64,000 nucleotides of DNA, from NCBI RefSeq assembly GCF_947495735.1, contig NZ_CANMAA010000004.1, forward strand, positions 186,001-250,000. The letters are read 5' to 3'. The notes beneath the pieces were generated by a model, which was not told where the DNA came from, did no database searches, and saw nothing but the letters and a program-made list of their open reading frames with translations. The stretch's first letter is position 1. Every line of letters begins with the position of its first letter. The position numbers and the translations under genes were made by a program. Positions 17,643 to 30,844 of the stretch are shown piece after piece. The stretch is from an uncultured Pseudokineococcus sp. GTDB taxonomy: Bacteria; Actinomycetota; Actinomycetes; Actinomycetales; Quadrisphaeraceae.

Positions 17643-19787
17643 TCAGTCCTCCGTCGTGGTGGCCGGACGGCTGCCGCCGTGGTGGGCGTGCTGGCCGGGA
17701 TCGCCGTCGTCGTCCGGGGCGGCCTCGCGCTCGCGGCGCTCGCGCTCCTCGGCGGCCCGCCGCTCGGCGATGGTGAGCCGGCGCGGCTGGCCGGACTCGA
17801 CCGGCTCGTCCGTGCCCGGGGTCTTGCGCCGGCGACGCCGCTCGACGTCCCCGCTGCCGTCGTCGTCGACCGCGGGGCGGTCGTCCGCGCCCGGTGCGAC
17901 GTCGCGGCCGCTGGTGGGCTGGCGCAGCCGCCCGCGGCCCGCGTAGACCGTGCGCCCCAGGTGCTCCCCCTCGAAGCCGGAGAGCCGGTGCCCCCCGGCG
18001 AAGAAGGGCGTCCTCGCGAGCAGCGAGACCAGGGGGTGGGTCAGGAGGACGACCACGAGGAGGTCGATGAGCGTCGTGAGGCCCAGCGTGAAGGCGAAGC
18101 CCCGGACGCCGCCGACCGCGAGCACGTAGAGGACGAGCGCCGCGAGGAGCTGGACGACGTCGGAGATGATGATCGTGCGGCGGGCGCGCACCCATCCCGT
18201 CTGCACGGCGGCGGCGACCGAGCGGCCCTCGCGGACCTCGTCGCGCACGCGCTCGAAGTAGACGATGAACGAGTCGGCCGTCACGCCGATCGCGATGATG
18301 AGGCCGGCGACGCCCGGCAGGCTCAGCCGGTACCCCGACGACCAGCTCAGCAGCGCGATGGCGCCGTAGGCGAGCAGGCCGGCGACGCCGAGGCTGGCCA
18401 CGGTCACCAGCCCCAGGAGCCGGTACTGCAGGAGCGAGTACACGACGACGAGGCCGAGGCCGATGAGGCCGGCCAGCACGCCGCGCTGGAGCTGCTCGGT
18501 GCCGAGCGTCGCGGAGATCTGGTCCTCGGTCTGCACCTCGAACGTCACGGGCAGGGAGCCGAAGCGCAGCTGGTTGGCCAGGGCCTGCGTCGACTCCTGC
18601 GTGAAGGTCCCCGACCCGCCGTCGTCGATGCGCGCCTGACCGCCGGGGATGGGGCCGTTGACGCTGGGCGCGGAGATGACCAGGCCGTCCAGGACGATGC
18701 CGAACTGGTTCTGCGGCGAGGGCAGCTGCGAGATCCGCGAGGTGATGTCGGAGAACTGGTCCCCACCCGAGGAGGTGAAGTCCATGGTCACGACCCACCC
18801 GCCGGTGGAGAAGCCCTGGTCGTTGGTCGCCGGCTGCGAGCTGGCCCCGGTGAGGTCCGAGCCCGAGAGCTCCACCGGCCCGAGCAGGTACTTGGCGGAG
18901 CCGGTCTGGTCGCACGTCACGAGGGGCGCCGCGTCGTCGGAGGCGATGCCGCCGGTGCGGTTGGCCGGGTCGGTGCAGTCCAGGGCCGCGAAGTCGGCGG
19001 CGAGGTCCGGGGTGACCCACGCGAGGTCGCTCGGGCTGCTCGGCTCCGCCGCGGGGGGCTCGGTCGCCAGGGCCCCCGGCGCCGGGGCCGGCGTGGCCGG
19101 GGCCTCGGTCGCAGGTGCCTCGGTCGCAGGTGCCTCGGTCGCCGGTGCCTCGGTCGCCGGGGCCGGCGCCTCCGGCGTCGGGGCCGCGCGCAGGGCCTGG
19201 GGCACGACGCTGCCCTGGGTCGACCCCGGCGTCGGGACGGCGGTGGGCGCCTGCGTCGCGGGCGCCTCGGTCGCCGGCGCCAGCGTCGCCGGGGCCTCCG
19301 TCGCCGGGGCCTCCGTCGACGGGGCGTCGGTGGGGGGCGCGGTGGCCGCGGGGTCGGTCGGCTGCGCGGTCGCGTCGATCGGCGTGGGGCCCGAGACGAC
19401 GAGCACGGGGCGGAAGGTCATCCGCGCGGACCGGCGGATGAGCTCGAGCGTGGCCTGCTGGTCCTGCGGGTCGCCAGGGAGCTCGACGACGATGTTCTGG
19501 CCGCCCTGGCGCCCGACCGTCGCCTCGGCGATGCCGCTGCCGTTGACGCGCTGGCGGATGATCTCGACGGCGTCGTCGATGGTGTCGTCGGTGATCTCGC
19601 CCGTCTGGCCGGGCTGGGGCACCGGGGTGAGGATCACCTGAGTGCCGCCGGCCAGGTCGAGCGCGAGGCCCGGCGTCCACGAGGCCGTGGACCACTGCAC
19701 GGCGGCGGCGATGCCCCCGTACAGCAGCGCGACGATCGCGACGAGGGCGCCGAGCGTGCGGATCGAGCGGGTGCGGGTGGTGGCCAC
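17643..19787 (-). CDS. secD: Protein translocase subunit SecD with Ala/Thr/Pro-rich insertion
   Basis: A 714-residue membrane protein, long for the family. TM1 is residues 9-29; LDLAGGTQVILTP marks the first external segment. Residues about 130-235 are an inserted low-complexity stretch of EAPAT-type repeats and prolines, inside the external domain. The conserved part resumes with WVTPDLAADF and then GFSTGGWVVTMDFTSSGG, LDGLVISAPSVNGPI and five C-terminal helices with the GLIIAIGVTADSFIVYFERV motif. The last 100 residues are cytosolic and charged. GTG at 19787 was chosen because the conserved basic N-terminus plus TM1 begins there and AGGA lies upstream; the upstream frame is unrelated. Confidence 0.95.
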   Translation of the reverse strand: MATTRTRSIRTLGALVAIVALLYGGIAAAVQWSTASWTPGLALDLAGGTQVILTPVPQPGQTGEITDDTIDDAVEIIRQRVNGSGIAEATVGRQGGQNIVVELPGDPQDQQATLELIRRSARMTFRPVLVVSGPTPIDATAQPTDPAATAPPTDAPSTEAPATEAPATLAPATEAPATQAPTAVPTPGSTQGSVVPQALRAAPTPEAPAPATEAPATEAPATEAPATEAPATPAPAPGALATEPPAAEPSSPSDLAWVTPDLAADFAALDCTDPANRTGGIASDDAAPLVTCDQTGSAKYLLGPVELSGSDLTGASSQPATNDQGFSTGGWVVTMDFTSSGGDQFSDITSRISQLPSPQNQFGIVLDGLVISAPSVNGPIPGGQARIDDGGSGTFTQESTQALANQLRFGSLPVTFEVQTEDQISATLGTEQLQRGVLAGLIGLGLVVVYSLLQYRLLGLVTVASLGVAGLLAYGAIALLSWSSGYRLSLPGVAGLIIAIGVTADSFIVYFERVRDEVREGRSVAAAVQTGWVRARRTIIISDVVQLLAALVLYVLAVGGVRGFAFTLGLTTLIDLLVVVLLTHPLVSLLARTPFFAGGHRLSGFEGEHLGRTVYAGRGRLRQPTSGRDVAPGADDRPAVDDDGSGDVERRRRRKTPGTDEPVESGQPRRLTIAERRAAEERERREREAAPDDDGDPGQHAHHGGSRPATTTED

Positions 19788-19864
19788 GGCGTCGTCGTCC
19801 TTCGGGCGGTGTCGGGCACCGGTCAGCGCCGCGCCCGAGGCGCGTCGACGACCGGTGGTGCGGG

Positions 19865-20227
19865 TCAGACGGTGCGGCGCGAGCCGTCCGAGCGGTCGTC
19901 GTCCTGCGGGTGGGCCAGGTGGTCCTCGTCCGCGCGGTCCGCGAGGGGCTCGTCGACCGGCTCGTCGGCGGGCGCGAGCGGGTCGACCTGGCGGGCGATG
20001 GCCTGGCGCAGCCACCACGTCCGCACGCCCGGCGCGACCTCGATCTCCACGCGGTCGGCGCGGACCTCGGTGACCAGCCCGAACTGGCCCGACGCCGTCA
20101 TGACCTCCGTGCCCGGGGCCAGCTCGCTCTGCATCTGAGCGACGGCCTTGCGCTGCTTGCTGCCGCGGATGCTGAGGAGGACCAGCGGCACCAGCAGGAG
20201 CAGCAGGACGAGGGAGAAGGGATCCAT
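19865..20227 (-). CDS. yajC: YajC, preprotein translocase accessory subunit
   Basis: A 120-residue single-pass membrane protein that associates with SecDF. The membrane helix is at residues 4-21, followed by the YajC-type RGSKQRKAVAQMQSELAPGTEVMT and GQFGLVTEV segments and an acidic tail. The ATG at 20227 is preferred over a GTG at 20266, since YajC proteins begin directly with the membrane helix. A TAGAGT box at 20303-20298 overlaps the ruvB stop region and could drive yajC-secD-secF-apt. Conserved position between ruvB and secD as in mycobacteria. Confidence 0.9.
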   Translation of the reverse strand: MDPFSLVLLLLLVPLVLLSIRGSKQRKAVAQMQSELAPGTEVMTASGQFGLVTEVRADRVEIEVAPGVRTWWLRQAIARQVDPLAPADEPVDEPLADRADEDHLAHPQDDDRSDGSRRTV

Positions 20228-20295
20228 GGGGGACGCGGCCAGCCTTCGGGTCGGGACCAGGGGCACGCGCGGTGGTCACCCCACCGTGCGCGTCG

Positions 20296-21528
20296 TCACT
20301 CTACGGGAGGTCCCGTGGCCGACCGGTGGGATCTGGAGCCGCTCGGCGCGGCCTGGTCGGCGGTCGCCTCGACCTCCTCGATCTGCAGCGTCGCCTGCAG
20401 CGCGGCGCCCGGCGGCGGTCGCAGGCCGACGTGCGCCCACCCCGCTGCGGTGGCGACCCGCCCCCGCGGCGTGCGGCCGAGCAGCCCCTCCCGGACGAGG
20501 AAGGGCTCCGCCACCGTCTCGACGGTGTCGGGCTCCTCCCCCACCGCGACCGCCAGGGTCGACAGGCCGACCGGCCCTCCGCCGAAGCGACGGCAGAGCG
20601 CCTCGAGCACCGAGCGGTCCAGGCGGTCCAGTCCCAGCTCGTCGACCTCGTAGACCGCCAGCGCCGCACGCGCGGCGGCCTGGTCGACGACGCCCGTGCC
20701 GCGGACCTGGGACCAGTCGCGCACCCGGCGCAGGAGCCGGTTGGCGATGCGGGGCGTGCCGCGCGAGCGCCGCGCGATCTCGTGCCCGCCCTCCGCGGTC
20801 AGCTCGAGGCCCAGCAGCTCGGCCGAGCGCCGCAGGACCCGCTCGAGCTCGTCGGGCGCGTAGAAGTCCAGGTGCCCGGTGAAGCCGAAGCGGTCGCGCA
20901 GCGGCGCGGGGAGCAGGCCCGAGCGGGTGGTGGCGCCGACGAGGGTGAAGGGCGGCAGGTGCAGCGGGATGGCCGTGGCGCCGGCGCCCTTGCCGACGAC
21001 GACGTCGACCCGGAAGTCCTCCATGGCCACGTAGAGCATCTCCTCGGCGGGGCGCGCCATCCGGTGCACCTCGTCGACGAAGAGCACCTCCCCCTCCTCC
21101 AGCGAGGAGAGCACCGCCGCGAGGTCGCCCGCGTGCTGGATGGCCGGTCCGCTGGTGATCCGCAGCGGCTGCCCCAGCTCGGCGGCCACGATCATGGCGA
21201 GCGTCGTCTTGCCGAGCCCGGGAGGGCCGGACAGCAGGACGTGGTCGGGCGCGCGGCCGCGCCGCCGCGCGGCCTCGAGGACGAGGGCCAGCTGCTCGCG
21301 CACGACCCGCTGCCCCACGAAGTCCTCGAGGGACTGAGGCCGCAGCGCGGCCTCGGCGGCGCGGTCGTCCAGGTCGGCGGCCGTGCCCACGAGCCGCTCC
21401 CCGCGCCCGGCCAGCTCGGCCTCCTCGGCCGCCGTCGGCGCCGCGCCGAGGCCGAGCTCGGACGACCCGTCGTCGTGGGGCGCCGGCCCGTCGAGGCCAG
21501 GACCGCTCGAGGCGGGGCCGGGGCTCAC
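20296..21528 (-). CDS. ruvB: Holliday junction branch migration ATPase RuvB
   Basis: A 410-residue AAA+ motor that, with RuvA, drives branch migration. It shows [11 protein letters not shown], Walker [10 protein letters not shown], Walker B LFVDEVHR, sensor 1 GATTRSG and the arginine finger in RDRFG, then a winged-helix C-terminus with [13 protein letters not shown] and [10 protein letters not shown]. It has N-terminal (about 55) and C-terminal (about 25) extensions beyond the usual core. The GTG start overlaps the ruvA stop by GTGA, with GGGAGGGGG as ribosome site. It should share the DNA-damage control of ruvA. Confidence 0.97.
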   Translation of the reverse strand: MSPGPASSGPGLDGPAPHDDGSSELGLGAAPTAAEEAELAGRGERLVGTAADLDDRAAEAALRPQSLEDFVGQRVVREQLALVLEAARRRGRAPDHVLLSGPPGLGKTTLAMIVAAELGQPLRITSGPAIQHAGDLAAVLSSLEEGEVLFVDEVHRMARPAEEMLYVAMEDFRVDVVVGKGAGATAIPLHLPPFTLVGATTRSGLLPAPLRDRFGFTGHLDFYAPDELERVLRRSAELLGLELTAEGGHEIARRSRGTPRIANRLLRRVRDWSQVRGTGVVDQAAARAALAVYEVDELGLDRLDRSVLEALCRRFGGGPVGLSTLAVAVGEEPDTVETVAEPFLVREGLLGRTPRGRVATAAGWAHVGLRPPPGAALQATLQIEEVEATADQAAPSGSRSHRSATGPPVE

Positions 21529-22145
21529 CGCCCCCTCCCGAGGTGGCGCAGCGCGTCGCGCAGGAGGGCGGCGACGTCGCGGTCGTCGTCCTCGCCCTCG
21601 GCGGGCCCGACCGCCGCGAGGGCCTCCGACGCCGCCCGCGGCGTCCACCCGAGCCCGACCAGCGCCTCGACGACCTCGCCGCCGCCCCCGAGGACCACGG
21701 GCGGGAGCGGCGCGGGTGACGCCGGCGACGGCGCCCCGCCGCGCGGGGGTCCGAGGCGGTCGCCCAGCTCCAGCACGAGCCGCTGCGCGCCCTTGCGCCC
21801 GACGCCGGGGACGCGGCACAGGGCCGTGAGGTCCTCCCCGGCGACAGCGGCCCGCAGCCCGTCGGGCGCGTGGACGGCGAGCATGGCCAGCGCGAGCCGC
21901 GGGCCCACGCCGCTGACCGTCTGCAGCATCTCGAAGACGGCCCGCTCGTCGTCGTCCGCGAAGCCGTAGAGGGTGAGGGAGTCCTCGCGCACGACCATGC
22001 TGGTGGCCAGCTCGGCCTCCTCGCCCGGGCGCAGCGTCGCGAGGACGGCCGGCGTGGCGTGGACGAGGAGCCCGACGCCCCCGGTGACGACGACGGCCGC
22101 GTCGAGACGGACGGTGGCCACGGGGCCGCGGACGCTGGCGATCAC
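21525..22145 (-). CDS. ruvA: Holliday junction DNA-binding protein RuvA
   Basis: A 206-residue protein that binds four-way junctions. Domain I is the OB-fold (residues 1-62) starting [11 protein letters not shown]; domain II has tandem helix-hairpin-helix motifs, [14 protein letters not shown] and [16 protein letters not shown]; domain III (about 155-200) is the RuvB-contacting three-helix domain with [18 protein letters not shown]. The GTG start at 22145 follows GAGGAGACGTCC. The 108 bases between ruvC and ruvA contain a LexA-like site, so ruvAB may have its own SOS promoter. Confidence 0.97.
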   Translation of the reverse strand: MIASVRGPVATVRLDAAVVVTGGVGLLVHATPAVLATLRPGEEAELATSMVVREDSLTLYGFADDDERAVFEMLQTVSGVGPRLALAMLAVHAPDGLRAAVAGEDLTALCRVPGVGRKGAQRLVLELGDRLGPPRGGAPSPASPAPLPPVVLGGGGEVVEALVGLGWTPRAASEALAAVGPAEGEDDDRDVAALLRDALRHLGRGR

Positions 22146-22229
22146 GGACGTCTCCTCGAGGTGTGGCGGGCGGCGCGGCCGGACGGCCGCCGAGCCGGCC
22201 GACGCCCGGCGAGAGGGCCGGCACCGGAC

Positions 22230-22245
22230 CCGGACAGGTGTTCGA
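22230..22245. promoter_or_regulatory. LexA-like box between ruvC and ruvA
   Basis: On the minus strand TCGAACACCTGTCCGG has one perfect half-site (TCGAAC) and a second half differing at two of six bases. It lies 85 bases upstream of ruvA and nine bases past the ruvC stop. Weaker than the boxes at alkB and the radical SAM gene. Confidence 0.5.
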
Positions 22246-22253
22246 GGCGAACG

Positions 22254-23021
22254 CTAGCGGTCGCCCCCGACACCCCGGCGCACGGCGCTCCCGCGGCGCG
22301 CCTCCGCGGACCTCGCCGGTGCCGGAGCCGTCGGCGGCGCGGTCCCCGACGCGGTGGCGGGAGGGGCCGGGGGCCGGCGGGAGCGGGTCCCGGTGGACCA
22401 GGCGCCGGGCCGCACGGAGCGCGCCGCCCGGTCGGCGGCGGCCCAGGCCGCCTGGGCGGCCGTCGGGGCGCCGGTGGTCGCGCTCCGGGTGGTCGTGCTC
22501 GGGGCGGCTGCGGCGCGGGACGCCGGCGGGGCGCCACCCGCGCCGGGCGGCGCCCCGCGCCACAGGTGGCACAGCGCGAGGGCGAGGGCGTCGGCGGCGT
22601 CCGCGGGCCTCGGCGCCTCCTCGAGCCCGAGGATGCGGGTGACCATCGTCGTCACCTGCGCCTTGTCCGCGCGGCCGGACCCGGTGACGGCGGCCTTGAC
22701 CTCGCTCGGCGTGTGGAGCCCCACGGGCAGGCCGGCGCGAGCCGCCGCCAGGAGCGCCACGCCGGAGGCCTGCGCCGTCCCCATCACCGTGCTGACGTCG
22801 TGGCGGCTGAAGACCCGCTCCACGGCCACGGCGTCGGGCCGGTGGCGCGCCACCGCGAGCTCGAGGGCCTCGGACAGCGCGAGCAGCCGCTCGGCGAGCG
22901 GCGCGTCGACCGGCGTCCGCACGACCGCGACGTCCACGAGCCGGGCGCGCCGCCCCGGCAGCCCGTCGACGACGCCCACGCCGCAGCGGGTGAGCCCGGG
23001 GTCGACCGCCAGCACGCGCAC
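22254..23021 (-). CDS. ruvC: Holliday junction resolvase RuvC with long disordered tail
   Basis: A 255-residue endonuclease that cuts Holliday junctions. Catalytic acidic residues are seen in [11 protein letters not shown] (D7), AVERVF (E near 68) and the C-terminal [15 protein letters not shown] (Asp pair near 142). The usual family length is 160-190; here about 80 extra residues rich in Ala, Thr, Pro and Arg follow the core. The GTG at 23021 is the only start giving the intact first strand. It is the first gene of ruvC-ruvA-ruvB, but the spacing to ruvA (108 bases) and the LexA-like site suggest ruvAB can be transcribed separately. Confidence 0.95.
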   Translation of the reverse strand: MRVLAVDPGLTRCGVGVVDGLPGRRARLVDVAVVRTPVDAPLAERLLALSEALELAVARHRPDAVAVERVFSRHDVSTVMGTAQASGVALLAAARAGLPVGLHTPSEVKAAVTGSGRADKAQVTTMVTRILGLEEAPRPADAADALALALCHLWRGAPPGAGGAPPASRAAAAPSTTTRSATTGAPTAAQAAWAAADRAARSVRPGAWSTGTRSRRPPAPPATASGTAPPTAPAPARSAEARRGSAVRRGVGGDR

Positions 23022-23102
23022 GCCCCCACGCTCGCAGCCGCGGGGACGGACGCGCGCACGACGCGCCGGGCGCCCGTCCGAGGGGGCGCCGGCGCGACGT
23101 GC

Positions 23103-23852
23103 TCAGCCGACCTGCTCGAGCACCTCGTCGCTGGCGTCGAAGTTGGCGTAGACGTTCTGCACGTCGTCGCTGTCCTCCAGGGCGTCGATGAGGCGCAGCA
23201 CCTTCTCGGCGCCCTCCACGTCGAGCTCGACCTGCATCGAGGGCACGAACTGCGCCTCGGCGGAGTCGTAGTCGATGCCGGCCTCCTGCAGGGCCGTGCG
23301 CACCGCGACCAGGTCGGTGGCCTCGCTGATGACCTCGTAGGCGTCACCGGCCTCGTTGACCTCCTCGGCGCCCGCCTCCAGGACGGCGGTGAGGACGTCG
23401 TCCTCGCCGAGCCCCTCGGCCGGCACCGTGACGACGCCCTTGCGGGTGAAGAGGTAGGAGACGCTGCCCGGGTCCGCCATCGCGCCGCCGTTGCGCGTGA
23501 AGGCGACGCGGACGTCCGAGGCGGCGCGGTTGCGGTTGTCGGTCAGGCACTCGACGAGCACCGCGACGCCGTTCGGGCCGTAGCCCTCGTACATGATCGT
23601 CTGGTAGTCGGCGCCGCCGCTCTCGGCGCCCGAGCCGCGCTTCACCGCGCGGTCGATGTTCTCGTTGGGGACCGAGCTCTTCTTGGCCTTCTGGATGGCG
23701 TCGAAGAGGGTCGGGTTGCCCGCCGGGTCGCCGCCGCCGGTGCGGGCCGCCACCTCGACGTTCTTGATGAGCTTCGCGAAGAGCTTGCTCCGCCGGCCGT
23801 CGACGACGGCCTTCTTGTGCTTCGTCGTTGCCCACTTGGAGTGGCCGGACAT
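23103..23852 (-). CDS. YebC/PmpR-family regulatory protein
   Basis: A 249-residue member of the YebC/TACO1 family, starting with the invariant [14 protein letters not shown] and containing [19 protein letters not shown] and [11 protein letters not shown]. Family members are DNA-binding regulators or, as shown more recently for some, factors that relieve ribosome stalling at proline runs, which would be relevant given the many proline-rich proteins in this window. The ATG at 23852 has AGGAGG upstream. It lies between pdxT and ruvC as in M. tuberculosis (Rv2603c). Confidence 0.95.
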   Translation of the reverse strand: MSGHSKWATTKHKKAVVDGRRSKLFAKLIKNVEVAARTGGGDPAGNPTLFDAIQKAKKSSVPNENIDRAVKRGSGAESGGADYQTIMYEGYGPNGVAVLVECLTDNRNRAASDVRVAFTRNGGAMADPGSVSYLFTRKGVVTVPAEGLGEDDVLTAVLEAGAEEVNEAGDAYEVISEATDLVAVRTALQEAGIDYDSAEAQFVPSMQVELDVEGAEKVLRLIDALEDSDDVQNVYANFDASDEVLEQVG

Positions 23853-23969
23853 GGCGGATCGACCTCCTGCGCGTGCGGGCCCCCGCACCTCCGCCGACCG
23901 GTGCGCAGCCGGCCTGGGGCGCAGGCCCGGCGGGAGGCTCGCGAGGAGCCCGCCGCGGAGCCGCAGGAC

Positions 23970-24608
23970 CTAGGCCGCGCGGACCATCTCGGCGAAGAGG
24001 CGGTGCACCCGGGTGTCCCCGGTGATCTCCGGGTGGAACGACGTCGCGAGCAGGTTCCCCGCCCGGACGGCCACGATGGTACCGGCGGCGGGCCCCTCGG
24101 GGACGACCCCGAGCGCCTCGACCCCCGGGCCGGCCTGCTCCACCCACGGCGCGCGGATGAAGACCGCGTGCACCGGCCCGGCGTCCTCGGCGCCGGGCGA
24201 GGGCCACGCGCGGTCGCTGACGCCGTCGACCTCGAGGTCGGTCTCGAAGGAGTCGACCTGGCGGCCGAAGGCGTTGCGGCGGACCGTCACGTCGAGGCCG
24301 CCGAGCGTCTGCTGGTCGTGCGTGCCGTCCAGCACCCGGTCCGCGAGCAGGATCATCCCCGCGCACGAGCCGTAGACCGGCAGGCCGTCGGCGATCCGCT
24401 CGACGAGCGGGTCCCGCAGCTCGAAGATCCGCAGCAGCTTGTCGATGACCGTCGACTCCCCGCCCGGCAGGACGAGCCCCTGGACGGCGGCGAGCTCCGC
24501 GGGACGCCGGACGACGACCGCCTCCGCGCCCGCGGCGCGCAGGGCCGCCAGGTGCTCGCGGCTGTCGCCCTGCAGTCCCAGGACGCCGATGACGGGGCTC
24601 GCGCTCAC
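23970..24608 (-). CDS. pdxT: PLP synthase glutaminase subunit PdxT
   Basis: A 212-residue glutaminase that supplies ammonia to PdxS for pyridoxal 5'-phosphate synthesis. It has the N-terminal IGVLGLQGD, the oxyanion/glutamine segment LPGGESTV, the nucleophile Cys in [10 protein letters not shown] and the catalytic HPE in [10 protein letters not shown]. pdxS is not in the window. GTG at 24608 is chosen since the family start begins two or three residues before [15 protein letters not shown] at 24622-24617 is eight bases upstream, so the leader would be at most a couple of bases. Confidence 0.95.
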   Translation of the reverse strand: MSASPVIGVLGLQGDSREHLAALRAAGAEAVVVRRPAELAAVQGLVLPGGESTVIDKLLRIFELRDPLVERIADGLPVYGSCAGMILLADRVLDGTHDQQTLGGLDVTVRRNAFGRQVDSFETDLEVDGVSDRAWPSPGAEDAGPVHAVFIRAPWVEQAGPGVEALGVVPEGPAAGTIVAVRAGNLLATSFHPEITGDTRVHRLFAEMVRAA

Positions 24609-24659
24609 GACCGTCGACCCTACGGCGCGGCGTCCCGCCCGCCGGACCACGGCGACGTG

Positions 24660-24920
24660 CCGACGCAGTGCCGGAGAGCACCCCTCCCCCGGCGAACTGC
24701 CGACACAGTGCCGGGGATCACCCCTCCCCCCGGCGAACTGCCGACACAGTGCCGGGGATCACGCCTCCTCCCGGCGAACTTCCGACACAGTGCCGGAGAT
24801 CACCCCTCCCCCCGGCGAACTTCCGACACAGTGCCGGGAATCACGCCTCTCCCCGGCGAACTGCCGACACAGTGCCGGGGACCACGCCTCCTCCCGGCGA
24901 TGTGCCGACACAGTGCAGGG
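24660..24920. repeat. Seven-unit, 41-bp tandem repeat with hairpin potential
   Basis: Unit starts are 24660, 24700, 24741, 24782, 24823, 24864 and 24905 (last unit partial). The first unit is 40 bp and the others 41 bp, so the repeat is not in a reading frame. Each unit begins CCGACACAGTGCCGG and ends CCGGCGAACTG (or ACTT/TGTG variants). Across each unit junction CCGGC-GA-ACTG can pair with CAGT-GCCGG around a CCGACA loop, giving a row of hairpins. It fills most of the 394-base gap between pdxT and the GH3 gene; the rest of that gap is the GH3 terminator and a G-rich run near 24918-24935. Confidence 0.9.
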
Positions 24921-24952
24921 GGGGGGCAGGGGGGCGAGCCGAGGACGCGGAC

Positions 24953-24985
24953 GGGCCCGCCGCCCCAGGAGTGGACGGCGGGCCC
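24953..24985 (-). terminator. Terminator of the GH3 gene
   Basis: GGGCCCGCCG (24953-24962) and CGGCGGGCCC (24976-24985) form a perfect 10-bp stem with a 13-base loop, 18 bases past the GH3 stop codon. Confidence 0.75.
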
Positions 24986-25002
24986 GCGCGGTGGTGGGCG
25001 GG

Positions 25003-29661
<4,659 letters not shown>

Positions 29662-29707
29662 CGGGGCTCCGTCGTCCGCGGCGGGCTCCGTCGCCCGCCG
29701 TCGGGGC

Positions 29708-29713
29708 ACGCTA
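29708..29713 (-). promoter_or_regulatory. -10 box of the GH3 gene
   Basis: TAGCGT on the minus strand predicts a transcript starting about 40 bases before the ATG at 29661, which has its own GGAG ribosome site. Confidence 0.4.
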
Positions 29714-29776
29714 GGAGCAGGACGCCGCTGTCCACAAGGTGCCGGATGTCCCCGGCTGGGTCGACCGCGCCGTCCG

Positions 29777-30748
29777 TCACTGGCCGCCGGCGCAGGCGGC
29801 CCCCACCGCCAGGGCGATCTGGGGCTGGGCGACCCACAGGTCCAGCGGTGCGGTGGCGGGCCCCTCGTCGGGGCCGCCGCTGGTCCGCTCCACGGAGACG
29901 CCCGCGTCGCTCACGAGGTCGACCGCCCGCAGCGCACCGGCGCAGCGCGGGGGGTCGACGTCCAGCACCACGGGGGTCGTGGAGCGCGGCGGCAGCTCGA
30001 CCGCTCCCGGGCCGAGGGACAGCCCGGACACCCCGCCGCCCGCCCGCACCCGGTAGGAGGCGCGGGAGTCGTTGCGCAGGGAGACGACGACGCCGCCCGG
30101 CTCGCCCGCGCCGCTGCCGATCACGCTGACGGGGGCGAGCCGGCGGCGGTCGAGCGCGGCGCACGCCCCCAGGAGGGGGCCGTCGGCGACCTGGTCCCCC
30201 ACCCCCTCGGCCACCCGGAGGTCGACGACCTCGGCGGCGCCTCCCCCCGACCTGACCTCCAGCCACGGCTCCCACGCCGGGGGCGCGTCGCAGGAGCCGG
30301 GGACGACGAGGCGCACCTCCGCGGCGCCGCCCGCGGCGACCACCGGCGTCCCGGCGACCCGCCCGGTGCGCCGGCCGCCCGGTCCGCCCGTCCCCCCGCC
30401 CACGACCGTGACGTCCGCCTCCCCCGTCCCGACGACCGTCAGCCGCACGGGCAGGCCGCCCTCCGCCGGCGCCCCGGGGTCCGGGGTGGAGGCGACGACG
30501 AGGAGCCGGACGTCGCCGGCGTCGTGCGCGCGCACGGCCAGCAGCGCGCCCCCCGCGCCGAGCGCACCGGCGAGCACGAGGGCCAGCGCGCGGCCCCGGC
30601 CCGGGCGCGGGGCCCGACGGCCCGAGGACGACGCGCCCGGGCCGCGGTCGGGAGCCGGCGCGAGGGCGTCGACGTCGTCGGGGGGCCCGGGGCGGTCGTC
30701 CGCGCGCCCGGACGGCTCGTCCGGCGTCCCGAGCGCGTCCCGGCTCAC
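29777..30748 (-). CDS. Membrane-anchored protein of unknown function
   Basis: I do not recognise a named family. The 323-residue product has a charged, proline-rich cytosolic N-terminus (1-50), one membrane helix (about 53-73) and an extracytoplasmic part that looks beta-rich, with two Ig-like repeats: one around LPVRLTVVGTGEADVTV and one around VVVSLRNDSRASYRV. Two cysteine pairs (PGSCDAPP, LLGACAAL, PPRCAGAL, AACAGG) could form disulfides outside the cell. The GTG at 30748 has AGGAT upstream. A TAGGCT box at 30798-30793 predicts a leader of about 37 bases. It stands alone between the GH3 and kynU genes. Confidence 0.7.
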   Translation of the reverse strand: MSRDALGTPDEPSGRADDRPGPPDDVDALAPAPDRGPGASSSGRRAPRPGRGRALALVLAGALGAGGALLAVRAHDAGDVRLLVVASTPDPGAPAEGGLPVRLTVVGTGEADVTVVGGGTGGPGGRRTGRVAGTPVVAAGGAAEVRLVVPGSCDAPPAWEPWLEVRSGGGAAEVVDLRVAEGVGDQVADGPLLGACAALDRRRLAPVSVIGSGAGEPGGVVVSLRNDSRASYRVRAGGGVSGLSLGPGAVELPPRSTTPVVLDVDPPRCAGALRAVDLVSDAGVSVERTSGGPDEGPATAPLDLWVAQPQIALAVGAACAGGQ

Positions 30749-30832
30749 GCCGGCGATCCTGGACGGCGTCGCGCGCGCGGGTCCACGCCGCCAGCCTAGG
30801 CAGCGCCCCCGCCCGCCCGCGGCGCCGCGTGG

Positions 30833-30838
30833 CAGGCT
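30833..30838 (+). promoter_or_regulatory. -10 box of kynU (leaderless)
   Basis: CAGGCT is followed by six bases and the GTG at 30845. Confidence 0.4.
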
Positions 30839-30844
30839 CCGGGC

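Noticed and set aside
16251-20138. Long plus-strand open frame opposite apt, secF, secD and yajC
   Set aside because: Antisense shadow of recognised genes; no domain or start signal.
22239-22251. Alternative LexA half-site pair GTTCGA/CGAAC read with shorter spacing
   Set aside because: Spacing does not fit the 16-bp SOS palindrome; the site at 22230-22245 is better.
24660-24920. CRISPR array
   Set aside because: Units are contiguous 41-bp copies with no unique spacers of constant length and there are no cas genes nearby.
29662-29709. Upstream GTG start of the GH3 gene
   Set aside because: It overlaps a TAGCGT -10 box, and the ATG at 29661 has a proper GGAG site.
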